Of a DNA stretch of 17,459 nt, positions 6,766 through 14,763 are shown one piece after another. Each line of letters begins with the position of its first letter. Within the stretch, counting starts at the first letter, position 1. Position numbers and translations under genes: made by a program. The notes below the pieces were generated by a model. That model searched no databases and was not told the DNA's origin. It was given only the letters and a program-made list of their open reading frames with translations. The stretch is taken from contig JAFDFO010000049.1 of the NCBI GenBank assembly GCA_019309815.1, positions 1 through 17,459 on the forward strand. The letters run 5' to 3'. This DNA is from Deltaproteobacteria bacterium (lineage in GTDB: Bacteria; Desulfobacterota; Desulfobacteria; Desulfobacterales; C00003060).

Positions 6766-6797
6766 AAGTGCCTAGAGTGCGCTAAAGTGCCTAAAGT
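6766..6797. repeat. AAGTGCCTA direct repeats upstream of queD
   Basis: AAGTGCCTA occurs at 6766-6774 and 6785-6793, 19 bp apart, and the unit continues as AGTGC/AAGT in between and after. This looks like a degenerate intergenic repeat family; it may be found elsewhere in the genome. Confidence 0.5.
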
Positions 6798-6805
6798 AAA
6801 AATGA

Positions 6806-6833
6806 AAACACACACTGAAGTGCGGATGTGTTT
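6806..6833 (-). terminator. Probable terminator after the zinc-ribbon gene
   Basis: AAACACA and TGTGTTT form a 7-bp stem (6827-6833 with 6806-6812) with an inner CACT/AGTG-like pairing. On the minus strand the exit side is T-rich (TTTTCATTTTTAC). It would end the fdhE-moaA-zinc-ribbon transcript. Confidence 0.5.
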
Positions 6834-6845
6834 AACATAAGAGTT

Positions 6846-7094
6846 CTATTCGGTTTCTCCTGCATAGGGCTTTCCGCACTCGTTGCAGATACCTTTTTCG
6901 TTGATAATACCGATACAGGCGCCGTCACTGCACAGGGTCCGCTCTGAAAAATCAGTGCCTTCGAATTGCGTGGACTCCTGCTGGGGCATCTCTGCGCCGC
7001 AATGGTGGCAGAACCTCCCCTCCAAGGGGACACTTTCGTTACATTCAGGACACTCCCGTGACGGGAGATCAGTGCCACAATGAGTACATTTCAT
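6846..7094 (-). CDS. Zinc-ribbon protein downstream of moaA
   Basis: An 82-aa protein with ten cysteines in five pairs: C3/C6, C15/C18, C29/C32, C55/C60 and C70/C73. The first three fit zinc-ribbon half-sites (CTHC, CPEC, CHHC) and the last (CNEC) closes a C-terminal ribbon. The function is unknown; such proteins often mediate protein or nucleic-acid contacts. It starts 8 bp after the moaA stop, and its AGGAGG ribosome site is formed by the last codons of moaA (Ile-Gly-Gly-stop), so the two are co-transcribed. A role in Fdh or cofactor maturation is possible from context only. The overlapping 95-aa frame at 6791-7078 was rejected. Confidence 0.75.
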   Translation of the reverse strand: MKCTHCGTDLPSRECPECNESVPLEGRFCHHCGAEMPQQESTQFEGTDFSERTLCSDGACIGIINEKGICNECGKPYAGETE

Positions 7095-7102
7095 AAGATT
7101 CG

Positions 7103-8092
7103 TTAGCCTCCTATCATTGACATAGCCCGCATAGCCGCCGGCCCTTCTAAATTCCCGGCATGGTGGCGCCTCGGTTTCCTCGCAATGGCCTGCAGGAATA
7201 TTTCCTTTAAGCCCTCCCGACTGCGCCCGGTTCTGAGCGGCGACTTGATGTCCACCTCATCGTCTGAAAAAAGGCACGGGCGAAGTTTGCCGTCAGGGGT
7301 CAGCCTGAGTCGGTTGCATGAGGGGCAGAAATGGTGACTGAGGGCGCCGATGAAACCAACCTCCCCCTTGGCTGACTTGAATCGGTACCTCTCCACAGGC
7401 CCGTCATGGGTTGAACGCGGGACCTCGTTCAACGGTCCAAACCTCTCCAGCATAGACTTTATCTCGTCTGAGGCCATGTATTTCTGAGATTCCCAACTGC
7501 TGCCCCGCCCAATGGGCATGTATTCGATGAATCGAATATGATACGGCTTCCGGATGGACAGGTCGGCAAACTGGTACAGTTCGTCATCGTTGAGCCCTTT
7601 GATGGTTACGACATTGACCTTGATGGGCCGAAATCCAACAGCCTCAGCCCTCTGAAGCCCCTCCCAGACTGAATTGAAGCATGCCCGACCCGTGATTTTC
7701 TCATACTTTAGAGGGTTGAGTGTGTCCAAGCTAACATTCACGCGACGCAGTCCTGCCTCAAAGAGCGGGGCAGCCATCTCCTTTAAGAATACCCCGTTGG
7801 TGGTGATGCTGACATCCTCGACCTTGGGAATCCGGCATACCGACCCGACGAAATGAATGAAGCCCCTTCGAATCAAAGGTTCGCCGCCGGTTAGGCGGAT
7901 TTTCCTCATACCGAGATCCGCTGCAATCTCGATAAGATTGAGGATCTCTTCATACCTCAAGATGTCCGCATGGTCTAAGAGTTGAAGATCCTTCACCGGC
8001 ATGCAATAGGTGCAGCGCAGGTTGCATCGGTCTGTCACAGAGACCCTGAGGTAGGTGATCTCACGGTTATAAGGGTCTATATTTGGAGCCAT
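7103..8092 (-). CDS. moaA: MoaA: GTP 3',8-cyclase
   Basis: A 329-aa radical SAM enzyme that starts molybdopterin synthesis by converting GTP to 3',8-cyclo-7,8-dihydro-GTP (MoaC then makes cPMP). Seen: the radical-SAM cluster C23-x3-C27-x2-C30 (CNLRCTYC), the SAM-binding LTGGEPL (67-73), the second cluster C256-x2-C259-x13-C273 (CPSCNRLRLTP), and the C-terminal Gly-Gly tail (SMIGG) needed for activity in the family. The length is normal. It overlaps the end of fdhE by 16 bp, which suggests translational coupling, and supplies cofactor for the FdhA encoded upstream. The ATG has no clear ribosome site, consistent with coupling. Other moa genes are not in the window. Confidence 0.95.
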   Translation of the reverse strand: MAPNIDPYNREITYLRVSVTDRCNLRCTYCMPVKDLQLLDHADILRYEEILNLIEIAADLGMRKIRLTGGEPLIRRGFIHFVGSVCRIPKVEDVSITTNGVFLKEMAAPLFEAGLRRVNVSLDTLNPLKYEKITGRACFNSVWEGLQRAEAVGFRPIKVNVVTIKGLNDDELYQFADLSIRKPYHIRFIEYMPIGRGSSWESQKYMASDEIKSMLERFGPLNEVPRSTHDGPVERYRFKSAKGEVGFIGALSHHFCPSCNRLRLTPDGKLRPCLFSDDEVDIKSPLRTGRSREGLKEIFLQAIARKPRRHHAGNLEGPAAMRAMSMIGG

Positions 8093-8961
8093 AACGGACT
8101 GCCACTTTCAAGGCCCTGTTCCCGGGCCAGCAAGTCGAGGTGCAGTGTCGAGACCTGCTCTAAGAGAAAGTAAATGGGATGCTTCAGCTCTCTGGCATCA
8201 ACAGTCTTAAGGTACTTTTTGCAAACATCACACACATTCACCCGATAGTGCTTTTCCTCTTCGCCAAAGAAGTAGTGCAATTTAGTGTGATCCTGATTAT
8301 TGCAGAATGGACAGTATATTCTCTGTGTATGCCACTCGTGGCCACAAAAGCTGCAAACAAGGAATCGGTTCCCCTCGTCCCGAAGAATTGACAGGGCAGG
8401 CGGACTGCCGCAAACCGGACAATATCCCTTTTTCCACAATTTATCCTCGTCGAAGTAACCCGCCAGTTGTTCAGCACACAATGACAGGGAAGGCCTCAGG
8501 CTGTTGTAACTGAAAAAAGCGAGGATCTTCTCATCGACGCCAAGTTCCTGTGCGACTTTCTGAAAACCTTGGCTATCTTCGCTCAGGATTTTCGAAAAGA
8601 GAGTCGAAACCTGCAGTGCTTCCTGGTCCAAGGCATCTACAAGTTTTGTCCCGGCTTCCGCCAGCACCTCATTCGTCTCCACGGCCACTCTGCACAACTC
8701 TCTTAGCAAGGTTTCTGAAGCTTTCACATCTACAGCAAAGTCCGCCCTGTCAATCAGAGGAAACCCTTCTTCCCGCTTTATCGAAAGAAGTTCATCCGGG
8801 ATTTGGATAGATTTGAGTTGTGTTTGTTCCTTTGCCTTCTCCTGGGCCAAAAAAATCTTCTCGTAAAATCCAAGCAGCTCTTCATAGGCCGGCCTTTCCG
8901 CTTTCACGGCAGCCACGGCCTTCTGAATATGATCAACCGTAACGATCTTCTTTTCCTTCAC
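8077..8961 (-). CDS. fdhE: FdhE: formate dehydrogenase maturation protein
   Basis: A 294-aa cytoplasmic rubredoxin-like accessory protein needed for assembly of formate dehydrogenase in enterobacteria. Four CxxC motifs are seen: CPVC (181-184), CSFC (203-206), CPFC (217-220) and CDVC (244-247), which bind iron in characterised FdhE. The N-terminal half is helical, as in the family. GTG 8961 was chosen because GAGG lies 8 nt upstream; a longer TTG start at 8997 would fall next to the terminator hairpin and has no ribosome site. It overlaps moaA by 16 bp. It lies downstream of fdhAB but is separated from it by a strong terminator, so expression depends on read-through or an unseen promoter. Confidence 0.9.
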   Translation of the reverse strand: MKEKKIVTVDHIQKAVAAVKAERPAYEELLGFYEKIFLAQEKAKEQTQLKSIQIPDELLSIKREEGFPLIDRADFAVDVKASETLLRELCRVAVETNEVLAEAGTKLVDALDQEALQVSTLFSKILSEDSQGFQKVAQELGVDEKILAFFSYNSLRPSLSLCAEQLAGYFDEDKLWKKGYCPVCGSPPALSILRDEGNRFLVCSFCGHEWHTQRIYCPFCNNQDHTKLHYFFGEEEKHYRVNVCDVCKKYLKTVDARELKHPIYFLLEQVSTLHLDLLAREQGLESGSPLWLQI

Positions 8962-8995
8962 GATGAGTGCCTCTTTATGCACAACTTGACATAGC

Positions 8996-9032
8996 AAAAA
9001 AGGGGGAGAAGATCAACCGACCTTCTCCCCCT
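8996..9032 (-). terminator. Strong terminator between fdhB and fdhE
   Basis: A perfect 11-bp GC-rich stem (AGGGGGAGAAG 9001-9011 with 9022-9032, 10-nt loop) is followed on the minus strand by six T. It lies 34 bp after the fdhB stop and 40 bp before the fdhE start, so it should set a lower level of fdhE-moaA than of fdhAB. Confidence 0.92.
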
Positions 9033-9066
9033 CCGCTGAAGTATCAGACAGGAAAAACCGTTTCCA

Positions 9067-9786
9067 TTACCATCGGCCTGTCAGACCGGTCAACGGCCTG
9101 ACGAGCCTCTTTAGTGCCACGGCTCTCGATATGTCGAACGCTTCCCGAGAAGCAACGGCAAAGTTGTGATAGAGTTGAGGATCCTCTGTGACCAAAAAGA
9201 TCACACGAACGTCATCAGGATCCAGGAGCTTTGCCTTTGGGTGGCTCTTTTTAACCACGGACAGGCGTTTCTTAGCCATGGCCAGCATCTCGTCCCGGTT
9301 GCCAAAGTTCATCGCACCTGTAGGGCAGGTTGCTACGCACGCCGGCAGCAGTCCGTTTTCCACACGGTCTATACACATGTCGCACTTGGCCAGAGTCCCA
9401 TCTTTGCAAGCTCGCGGGACATTATACGGACAGGAATCGACAATCTCCCGGGCATCCAGGTTTTTAGTCTTTGCCGTATAAATCACTGCGCCGGTTGCCG
9501 AATCACTGAAGATCGCCGTGGCGTCCTCAGCCGTCATTTGGCACGGCGGCTCCACGCAGTGGCGGCACTGGTCCGGAAAGAAAAGCCATTTGAGTTTGCC
9601 GCCCACTACCACTTCGCTGAATCTCACAAGCTTGTAAGTCATGAAGGAGAGATCCGCCGGGTTCTGAAAGGTTCCACGATTCACAGTTTTTTCAGCAGGC
9701 AGGCCATGCCACTGTTTGCAGGCTACCTGACAACCCCTGCAGGCCGTGCATATCGTCGTATCGATGAAAAATGATTTACCTGGCAT
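9067..9786 (-). CDS. fdhB: Formate dehydrogenase iron-sulfur (beta) subunit
   Basis: A 239-aa ferredoxin-type subunit that takes electrons from FdhA. Seen: a first cluster motif C13-x2-C16-x2-C19-x3-C23, then CRHCVEPPC, CPYNVPRAC, CDMC and CVATC; 13 cysteines in all, enough for three [4Fe-4S] clusters, as in the periplasmic FdhAB of Desulfovibrio. There is no signal peptide and no C-terminal membrane anchor, so it should be carried to the periplasm with FdhA through Tat. ATG 9786 was chosen: AGGAGG lies 8 nt upstream, whereas the GTG at 9795 overlaps that ribosome site. It starts 15 bp after the fdhA stop. No gamma cytochrome b subunit follows, so electrons probably go to a soluble periplasmic carrier. 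Confidence 0.93.
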   Translation of the reverse strand: MPGKSFFIDTTICTACRGCQVACKQWHGLPAEKTVNRGTFQNPADLSFMTYKLVRFSEVVVGGKLKWLFFPDQCRHCVEPPCQMTAEDATAIFSDSATGAVIYTAKTKNLDAREIVDSCPYNVPRACKDGTLAKCDMCIDRVENGLLPACVATCPTGAMNFGNRDEMLAMAKKRLSVVKKSHPKAKLLDPDDVRVIFLVTEDPQLYHNFAVASREAFDISRAVALKRLVRPLTGLTGRW

Positions 9787-9801
9787 TCTGACCACCTCCT
9801 T

Positions 9802-12800
9802 CTATATTTTGGACACATTGACCATGAAGGCCTTGGTTTCAGGAATCCTGGTATTTGGATCACCTGTTGCAGGCGTGAGCAGGTTAGCGCTGTCTTCTTT
9901 GCCATTTTGCGGCCAACGCCACCCAAAACACCACGGAAAGCCCACCTGATGAACCGTGTTGCCTCCAATCAGGAAAGGCTTGAATCGCTTGGTCACGATG
10001 GCAGTGCACTCCAGGGAACCCCGAGCTGATGAGGCCAAGACACGCTCACCGTTTTTGATCCCCTTAAGTTCTGCCAACTCCTCGCTCATCTCCACAAACA
10101 CCTGCGGCTGCAGCTCAAGGAGCCAGGGCTGCGGCCGGGTCATGAGACCCGTTTGCCAGTGCTCGGACACACGGTAGGTGGTTCCCACCAAAGGATACCT
10201 GGGATCGCAGGTCTTGAAGGCATCCGCCTTGGTTCCGTACACAGCTGCTACAGGGTTCATCCTCTGCGCATTCATGAGGTTTTTCTCGATCGGACACTCG
10301 AGAGGTTCGTAGTGTTCCGGAAAAGGACCGTCTGCGCGGCCCGGGCCGAAGATCTGGGCATGGCCGTGTACGTGCATGATAAAGGCCCACTTACTCTTGG
10401 GATTTGGGTTTTCCAGGCTTTCAAGGGGCGGCCAGCCGCCGTCCGGCACATCGCCGATCCACTTGTCCCCCGTCCACTTAATGACCCATTGATCTTTATC
10501 CCATGGTTGGCCCTTCAGGTCTACCGATGCCCGGTTGTAGATGATCCTGCGGTTTACCGGCCAGCACCAGGAGAACTCCGGATACAGCCCGATCTGGTTG
10601 ACAGCATCTTTCTGTCCCCTTCGCGCTGCCATATTCCCCTTCTCCGTGTAGCTATTGCAGTAGAGCCAGTTGCCCGAAGAGGTCGAACCGTCTGCCTGGA
10701 GATAGGCGAAGCTGGGGACCAAAGTCCCAGCCTTGTAAGTCTTCCCCTTTACTTCGACGTCTTTCAAGAAGTACCCATTGACCTCCTTGGCTACTTTGTG
10801 GGAATCATACGCACCGTTGGTCATGTAATCCCACTTCAGGTTCAAGATCGGTTTGGGGAAAACCCCCTTTTCCTTCTTGTACAGCTTCTTGATCTTAGAG
10901 CCCAGCTCCATGATGATGTCGCCATCGGCCCTGCTGTTCCCCAGGGGTTTTGGTCCCTGGTATCGCCACTGCATCCAACGCCCGCTGTTTGTGATGCTTC
11001 CTTCTTTTTCCACGGACACGCAGGCCGGCAGAGAGAAGACCTCGGTCTTTATCTTGGATGGCTTCATGCCCGGTCCTTTCCAGAAGGAGGCGGTCTCATT
11101 GTCAAAGAGGTTTACATTGACCATCCAATCAAGCTTGGCCATGGCCTTCCGATTCTTGTTGGCGTTGGCCAGAGAGCATGCCAGATTCATCCCCCAGTTG
11201 AAAAAACCCTTGACCTTTCCCTTGTACATGTCGTCGAACATGTCCAGAAAGGCATATGTCTTTCCTGCATCAAGCTTGGGCATCCAGTCATAGCCAAAGT
11301 CGTTTCTCTTCTTAGCGCTTTCACCAAAGAACGACTTCAGCAAGCTTACCATATACTTGGGCTCATTTTGCCACCAGTTGGCGCTCAAAGGGTCGTTGCT
11401 CTTACCCCTTCTTTGCAGGTAGTCGGCAAGTTTGGGCCATTTGGTGCTTGGGTTGGCCAGGTAGCCAGGCCAGATGTGAAAGAGTAAACAGTGGTCTGTC
11501 GAGCCCTGCACATTGGACTCACCACGCAGGGCGTTCACGCCGCCACCCGCCATACCAATGTTTCCAAGAAGGAGCTGGATGATGGCCATGGTGCGAATGT
11601 TCTGAGTCCCCACGGTATGCTGGGTCCAGCCCATGGCATACATGACAGTGCCGGCCTTGCCGGTTGCACCGGTGGCGGTATAGGCCTTGTACACCTCGAG
11701 AAGATCGGCTTCCGGCGTGCCCGTAATCTCTGAGACCAGCTTGGTATTGTACCGGCTGTAATGTTTCTTCAGGAGATGAAAGACAGACCGGGGGTCTTTC
11801 AAGCTCCGGTCCATCTTCGGGACCCCATTATCGTCCATGTCAAAGGCCCACTTGCTCTTGTCATACTTGCGGGCCTTAGGATCGAAACCGGAGAAGAGAC
11901 CGTCTTTGAAGTCGAAGTCCTTCCCCAAGACGAAGCCGGCATTGGTATAGGCGCGAAGATACTCCTCATCGTAAAGTTCGTTGTCCAGGATGTACTTGAT
12001 CATGCCGCCCAAAAAGGCAATGTCAGTCCCTGATCTAAGAGCAGCGTAGATGTCCGCTTTTGCAGAGGTCCTCGTGAACCTTGGGTCCACGTTGATAAGC
12101 TTCGCCCCCTTTTGCATTGCCTGGACGACATACTTGAAGGAAATGGGATGGTTCTCAGCCGCATTGCTTCCCATGATCAGGATGCAATCGCTGTTGCCAA
12201 TATCGATCCAATGGTTGGTCATTGCGCCGCGTCCGAACGACTCTGCCAGAGCCGCAACTGTGGCGCTGTGTCAGATACGGGCCTGATGTTCTATGTAGAC
12301 AAGCCCCAAACCCCGCATGAGGGACTGATAGATCCAGCACTCCTCGTTATCAAGAGCGGAACTGCCGCCGGAGACAATGGCTGTTGTCCTGTTGACCACC
12401 TGACCCTTCTTGTTTTTTGAGGTAAAGGTGGCATCACGTGTTTTCTTTACGCGCTTGGCAATCTCGGTCAGGGCCCAATCCCATGAAACCTGCTTCCATT
12501 CATTGGCGCCTGGGGCCCGATACATCGGCTCAAGGAGCCGATTTTCATTTTCGACCAGCCCGGAGAGCGCGGCACCCTTGCTGCAGAGTGATCCGCGGCT
12601 GATCACATGGCCAGGATCCCCTTCGACGTTGATCACTCGGCCGTCGCCCTTCTTGCTGGTGTGCACAATGGCACCGCATCCCACGGCGCAATAAGGGCAG
12701 ATCGTGGTGGTCTCCTTTGCATACTTGGTCTTAAGCATCTGGGCGTGTGACTTGACCGGGGAGAGGTCAAACCCAAGACCGCTTACAGCAAGTCCGGCAG

Positions 12801-12846
12801 CCGTTGCCCCAGAGATCTGCATGAAACCTCTGCGTGTTATCTTCAT
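9802..12846 (-). CDS. fdhA: Selenocysteine formate dehydrogenase catalytic (alpha) subunit, Tat-exported
   Basis: A 1014-aa molybdenum/tungsten-bis-MGD enzyme interconverting formate and CO2. An in-frame TGA at 12271-12273 encodes Sec192 in the context HQARI-Sec-HSATVAALAESFGRGA, matching the active site of FdnG/FdhA enzymes; without recoding the gene would appear split in two. A bacterial SECIS hairpin follows the codon. The N-terminus has a twin-arginine signal (TRRGFMQ, R5-R6, then a hydrophobic stretch), so the enzyme acts in the periplasm. Cluster ligands C50-x2-C53-x3-C57-x30-C88 are followed by the conserved Lys of CSKG. The length fits the FdnG-type periplasmic subunit. ATG 12846 was preferred over GTG 12858 because GGTGAGG lies 6 nt upstream and the Tat motif is then near the start. 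It is followed by fdhB after 15 bp; the small ORF at 12855 ends 8 bp before it. Confidence 0.96.
12245..12273 (-). promoter_or_regulatory. SECIS element and Sec TGA codon in fdhA
   Basis: The TGA (12273-12271) is followed after 6 nt by a hairpin, GCCACAG (12264-12258) with CTCTGGC (12251-12245): six pairs, one C-C mismatch and the apical loop TTGCGG. The GTTGC at positions 16-20 from the T of TGA matches my recollection of E. coli fdhF. It would recruit SelB. Confidence 0.75.
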
Positions 12847-12854
12847 GTCGGTCC

Positions 12855-13034
12855 TCACCTTCCTTCCTGTTCAAGAAAAAGGTTATTGAGAGATCTCAAG
12901 CCCACCTCCTCTCGATACATAGCTGTTGTTATGTTCAGTTGTTGATCACTTGTGGCCAATGATAGAATGGTTTCCTGGAGGGTTATCTCCCGGAGGGTAG
13001 CACGCGGAATCCAGGGATGAGCTCTACTATCCAT
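12855..13034 (-). CDS. Small ORF leading the fdh operon, unknown function
   Basis: A 59-aa ORF (MDSRAHPWIPRATLREITLQ at the start) with a helical, charged C-terminal half. The frame stays open upstream to a GTG at 13124 (89 aa), but the promoter at 13133-13161 would start transcription near 13126, so ATG 13034 is the likelier start; AAAGGA precedes it closely. Its TGA ends 8 bp before the fdhA ATG, and its last codons contain the fdhA ribosome site, so translational coupling is possible. I do not recognise the family. It may be a real operon protein, a leader peptide, or a chance frame. Confidence 0.4.
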   Translation of the reverse strand: MDSRAHPWIPRATLREITLQETILSLATSDQQLNITTAMYREEVGLRSLNNLFLEQEGR

Positions 13035-13091
13035 GGTCCTTTCGCTTTTGGATGGATGAGTTTTGAGAAGGGTGCGATAGACCGGCAACAC

Positions 13092-13109
13092 TATGCCAAA
13101 CTTGGCATA
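13092..13109. promoter_or_regulatory. 18-bp palindrome, operator-like, in the fdh leader
   Basis: TATGCCAAACTTGGCATA is a perfect inverted repeat of 8 bp with a 2-bp centre. It lies about 17-34 bp after the predicted fdh transcription start, a position suited to a dimeric repressor. The regulator is unknown. Confidence 0.6.
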
Positions 13110-13132
13110 ATAGCTTGAATTCACTTAGGATT

Positions 13133-13161
13133 TCTATATACTAACATCTCCTTCCTGTCAA
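13133..13161 (-). promoter_or_regulatory. Promoter of the fdh operon
   Basis: On the minus strand TTGACA (13161-13156), 17 bp, TATAGA (13138-13133). A second TTGACA lies 20 bp further upstream (13181-13176). Predicted start near 13126, giving a leader of about 90 nt before the small ORF. Confidence 0.7.
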
Positions 13162-13272
13162 GGGTATAGAGCGGTTGTCAAAAATCTGTTCCTTTTACGG
13201 CAGCCTTGATAGGCCGGCCCAACCCAGCCCATGGAATATGGTCTTCTGTTTCGAGGTTTGGACAACGCCCTC

Positions 13273-13301
13273 TTGACATTTTACCCCGTGTTGAGTAGAA
13301 T
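13273..13301 (+). promoter_or_regulatory. Promoter of the cytochrome c / two-component operon
   Basis: TTGACA (13273-13278), 17 bp, TAGAAT (13296-13301). Predicted start near 13308, leaving a leader of about 77 nt. It is divergent from the fdh promoter; the 110 bp between their -35 boxes hold no recognisable gene and may hold shared regulatory sites. Confidence 0.75.
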
Positions 13302-13340
13302 TTTTATGTTTTGTGGACTTCTCACACCTCCGCGAAGGAG

Positions 13341-13377
13341 ACTCCAGGCCCGTAAGTACAACCCTAGCCTCTGGAGT
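13341..13377 (+). promoter_or_regulatory. Leader hairpin overlapping the cytochrome c ribosome site
   Basis: ACTCCAG (13341-13347) pairs perfectly with CTGGAGT (13371-13377). The 3' arm contains GGAG, the only good ribosome site for the ATG at 13385, so the fold would block translation. The 23-nt loop allows further pairing (GGC/GCC). No T run, so not a terminator. Confidence 0.5.
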
Positions 13378-13384
13378 GCCTAGA

Positions 13385-13918
13385 ATGTTGAAAGCACTGC
13401 TCATCATTGGGCTATCCGTTGTCTTGTTTCTTGTCATATCCTTTCCGTCGATTGTACCGGATCCTCTACAACTGTTTACGTGCGACGCGCTTGGTGAAGA
13501 TGAGCCTTATTATATTGGCAACAGGAAATGCCGGCTCTGTCATTTCGAATACTTCAAGGAATGGGAAAAGGACCCGCATGCCAATGCCTTTACCAGGCTC
13601 GGGAGGATGAAGAACAACCCGTACTGTCTGAAGTGTCATACAACCGGCTACCGGGGGCCCCAGGGTTTTGTCAGCGAAAAGATCACTCCGGAGCTGAGGG
13701 GCGTCCAGTGCGAGGCCTGTCATGGGCCGGGTAGCAGACACAAAGACAACCCGAACAACAAGGGGGCCCTTACGATTGGAAGAAAAATCGATTACGAAAC
13801 CGTCTGCATCAAGTGTCACGATCGTAACTGGACGCCGGAGTTCAATTACAACAAGTATCGGAAGCGCATTGAACACAGGGTTGGCCCCAAAACAGAGGCA
13901 GAGGTGTCCGTCAGATGA
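13385..13918 (+). CDS. Membrane-anchored tetraheme cytochrome c (c554-like)
   Basis: A 177-aa cytochrome with four CxxCH heme sites: CRLCH (49-53), CLKCH (81-85), CEACH (109-113) and CIKCH (141-145). Residues 3-25 are a hydrophobic signal or anchor (LKALLIIGLSVVLFLVISF) without an obvious cleavage site, so it is probably tethered outside the cytoplasmic membrane. The motif CEACHGPGSRH is typical of cytochrome c554-like multiheme proteins, and extra histidines (H65, H119) could be distal ligands. ATG 13385 was chosen over an upstream frame extension because it has GGAG upstream and begins the signal sequence. Its stop overlaps the next gene by 4 bp (ATGA). Given the kinase downstream it may act as electron carrier, redox sensor, or both; heme-based sensing is inference. 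Confidence 0.88.
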   Translation: MLKALLIIGLSVVLFLVISFPSIVPDPLQLFTCDALGEDEPYYIGNRKCRLCHFEYFKEWEKDPHANAFTRLGRMKNNPYCLKCHTTGYRGPQGFVSEKITPELRGVQCEACHGPGSRHKDNPNNKGALTIGRKIDYETVCIKCHDRNWTPEFNYNKYRKRIEHRVGPKTEAEVSVR

Positions 13919-14763
13919 GACTTACCAAGGTGGTCATTGCCACCTTCATTACTTGCACTGCGCTTTCCCTCCTGATTGGTTCTTTCCTCCTATTCCAGGT
14001 CAAGTCCATCCCAGAGTATTGCCGTATGACCCATACCGGAGAAGAGGTCCGGAGGTCATTACTGAAAATGCAACTTCAAGAGCAGACCTATCTCTTGCGT
14101 CATCATGAGGATACCTTAGAAAACGTCAGAGACAGCATAGCCGACCTACGCAAGACACTCTCATTCTATGAAAAATCGAAATATGGTGAAGAACAAGTGG
14201 ATTTTCTTGAATTTGCTGCATGGGAAGAGGCGGTGAACCTTTATGAGCGACTCTTTGATCAGTTTGCCCTGTATCATAGAGCCGTCGAAAAGAACATTCT
14301 GGAGATAAGAGACCTCGAGAAGAGCATACTGGCGGTTATATATTCAAAGATGAATCCCGAGCGTGGCATCATCGCCCTTCAAGAGATTCGGATCCACGAA
14401 AAGGGGTACTTGCTTTATCGGGAACGTCCCAAACAGCCGGATGAACGGTCGTTTCAGGACATGCGTAAAGAGGCAGTGGCCAATCTCCTTGTATGGGCGC
14501 ATGAAGATAAAAGGATCGAGGAATTGATGGAAAAGGACGATCTCCTGTTCAACGAGATTCTATCCAACTACGAAAGTCAGGACAACACACTCTTAGCTCT
14601 GGGACGGGAGAGCAGGAGAATAATGGCCATCGGGGAGAAGTTCATAGAAGTAGGGAATGAGAGCGTCGGGATCACGTATCGCCGTTGCGCGTTTCTGTGC
14701 ACAATCCTTCTGGTGATATGGACAATCGTTGGTCTTGCTATTTTGGCGAGCCGGTTTCGCTAG
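13915..14763 (+). CDS. Two-TM protein with extracytoplasmic helical bundle, no output domain
   Basis: A 282-aa protein with a first membrane helix (about 6-28), a long all-helical extracytoplasmic region (about 30-255) and a second membrane helix (about 257-278) ending in a short RFR tail. Two similar segments, QEQTYLLRHHED (about 56-67) and HEKGYLLYRERPK (about 161-173), each match the kind of helix found in helical bimodular (HBM) sensor domains of chemoreceptors and kinases; that assignment is inferred. There is no HAMP, kinase, methyl-accepting or other cytoplasmic domain. The stop codon lies in the left end of a MITE, but the reconstructed uninterrupted sequence also stops here (TAA), so the protein is not truncated. 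It overlaps the cytochrome gene by 4 bp and precedes the kinase, suggesting a membrane partner that passes a signal to the kinase. Confidence 0.8.
   Translation: MRLTKVVIATFITCTALSLLIGSFLLFQVKSIPEYCRMTHTGEEVRRSLLKMQLQEQTYLLRHHEDTLENVRDSIADLRKTLSFYEKSKYGEEQVDFLEFAAWEEAVNLYERLFDQFALYHRAVEKNILEIRDLEKSILAVIYSKMNPERGIIALQEIRIHEKGYLLYRERPKQPDERSFQDMRKEAVANLLVWAHEDKRIEELMEKDDLLFNEILSNYESQDNTLLALGRESRRIMAIGEKFIEVGNESVGITYRRCAFLCTILLVIWTIVGLAILASRFR

Noticed and set aside
6760..6845. A preQ1-type riboswitch before queD
   Set aside because: The spacer contains only AAGTGCCTA repeats and a terminator-like hairpin of the neighbouring transcript; no preQ1 aptamer pattern is visible.
8962..8997. TTG start 12 codons upstream for fdhE
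   Set aside because: It lies beside the terminator hairpin without ribosome site; GTG 8961 has GAGG at good spacing and fits the family's start.
10153..11487. 444-aa plus-strand frame
   Set aside because: It is antisense to fdhA, whose product has clear family features; the plus frame has no recognisable domain or ribosome site.
12223..12273. fdhA as a pseudogene or two genes split by a stop
   Set aside because: The TGA is at the conserved Sec position, the frame continues unchanged, and a SECIS-like hairpin follows.
13085..13105. Sigma54 promoter TGGCATAGTGTTGCC on the minus strand before fdh
   Set aside because: The GG-to-GC distance is 9 bp instead of the required 10, and the match falls after a better sigma70-type promoter.
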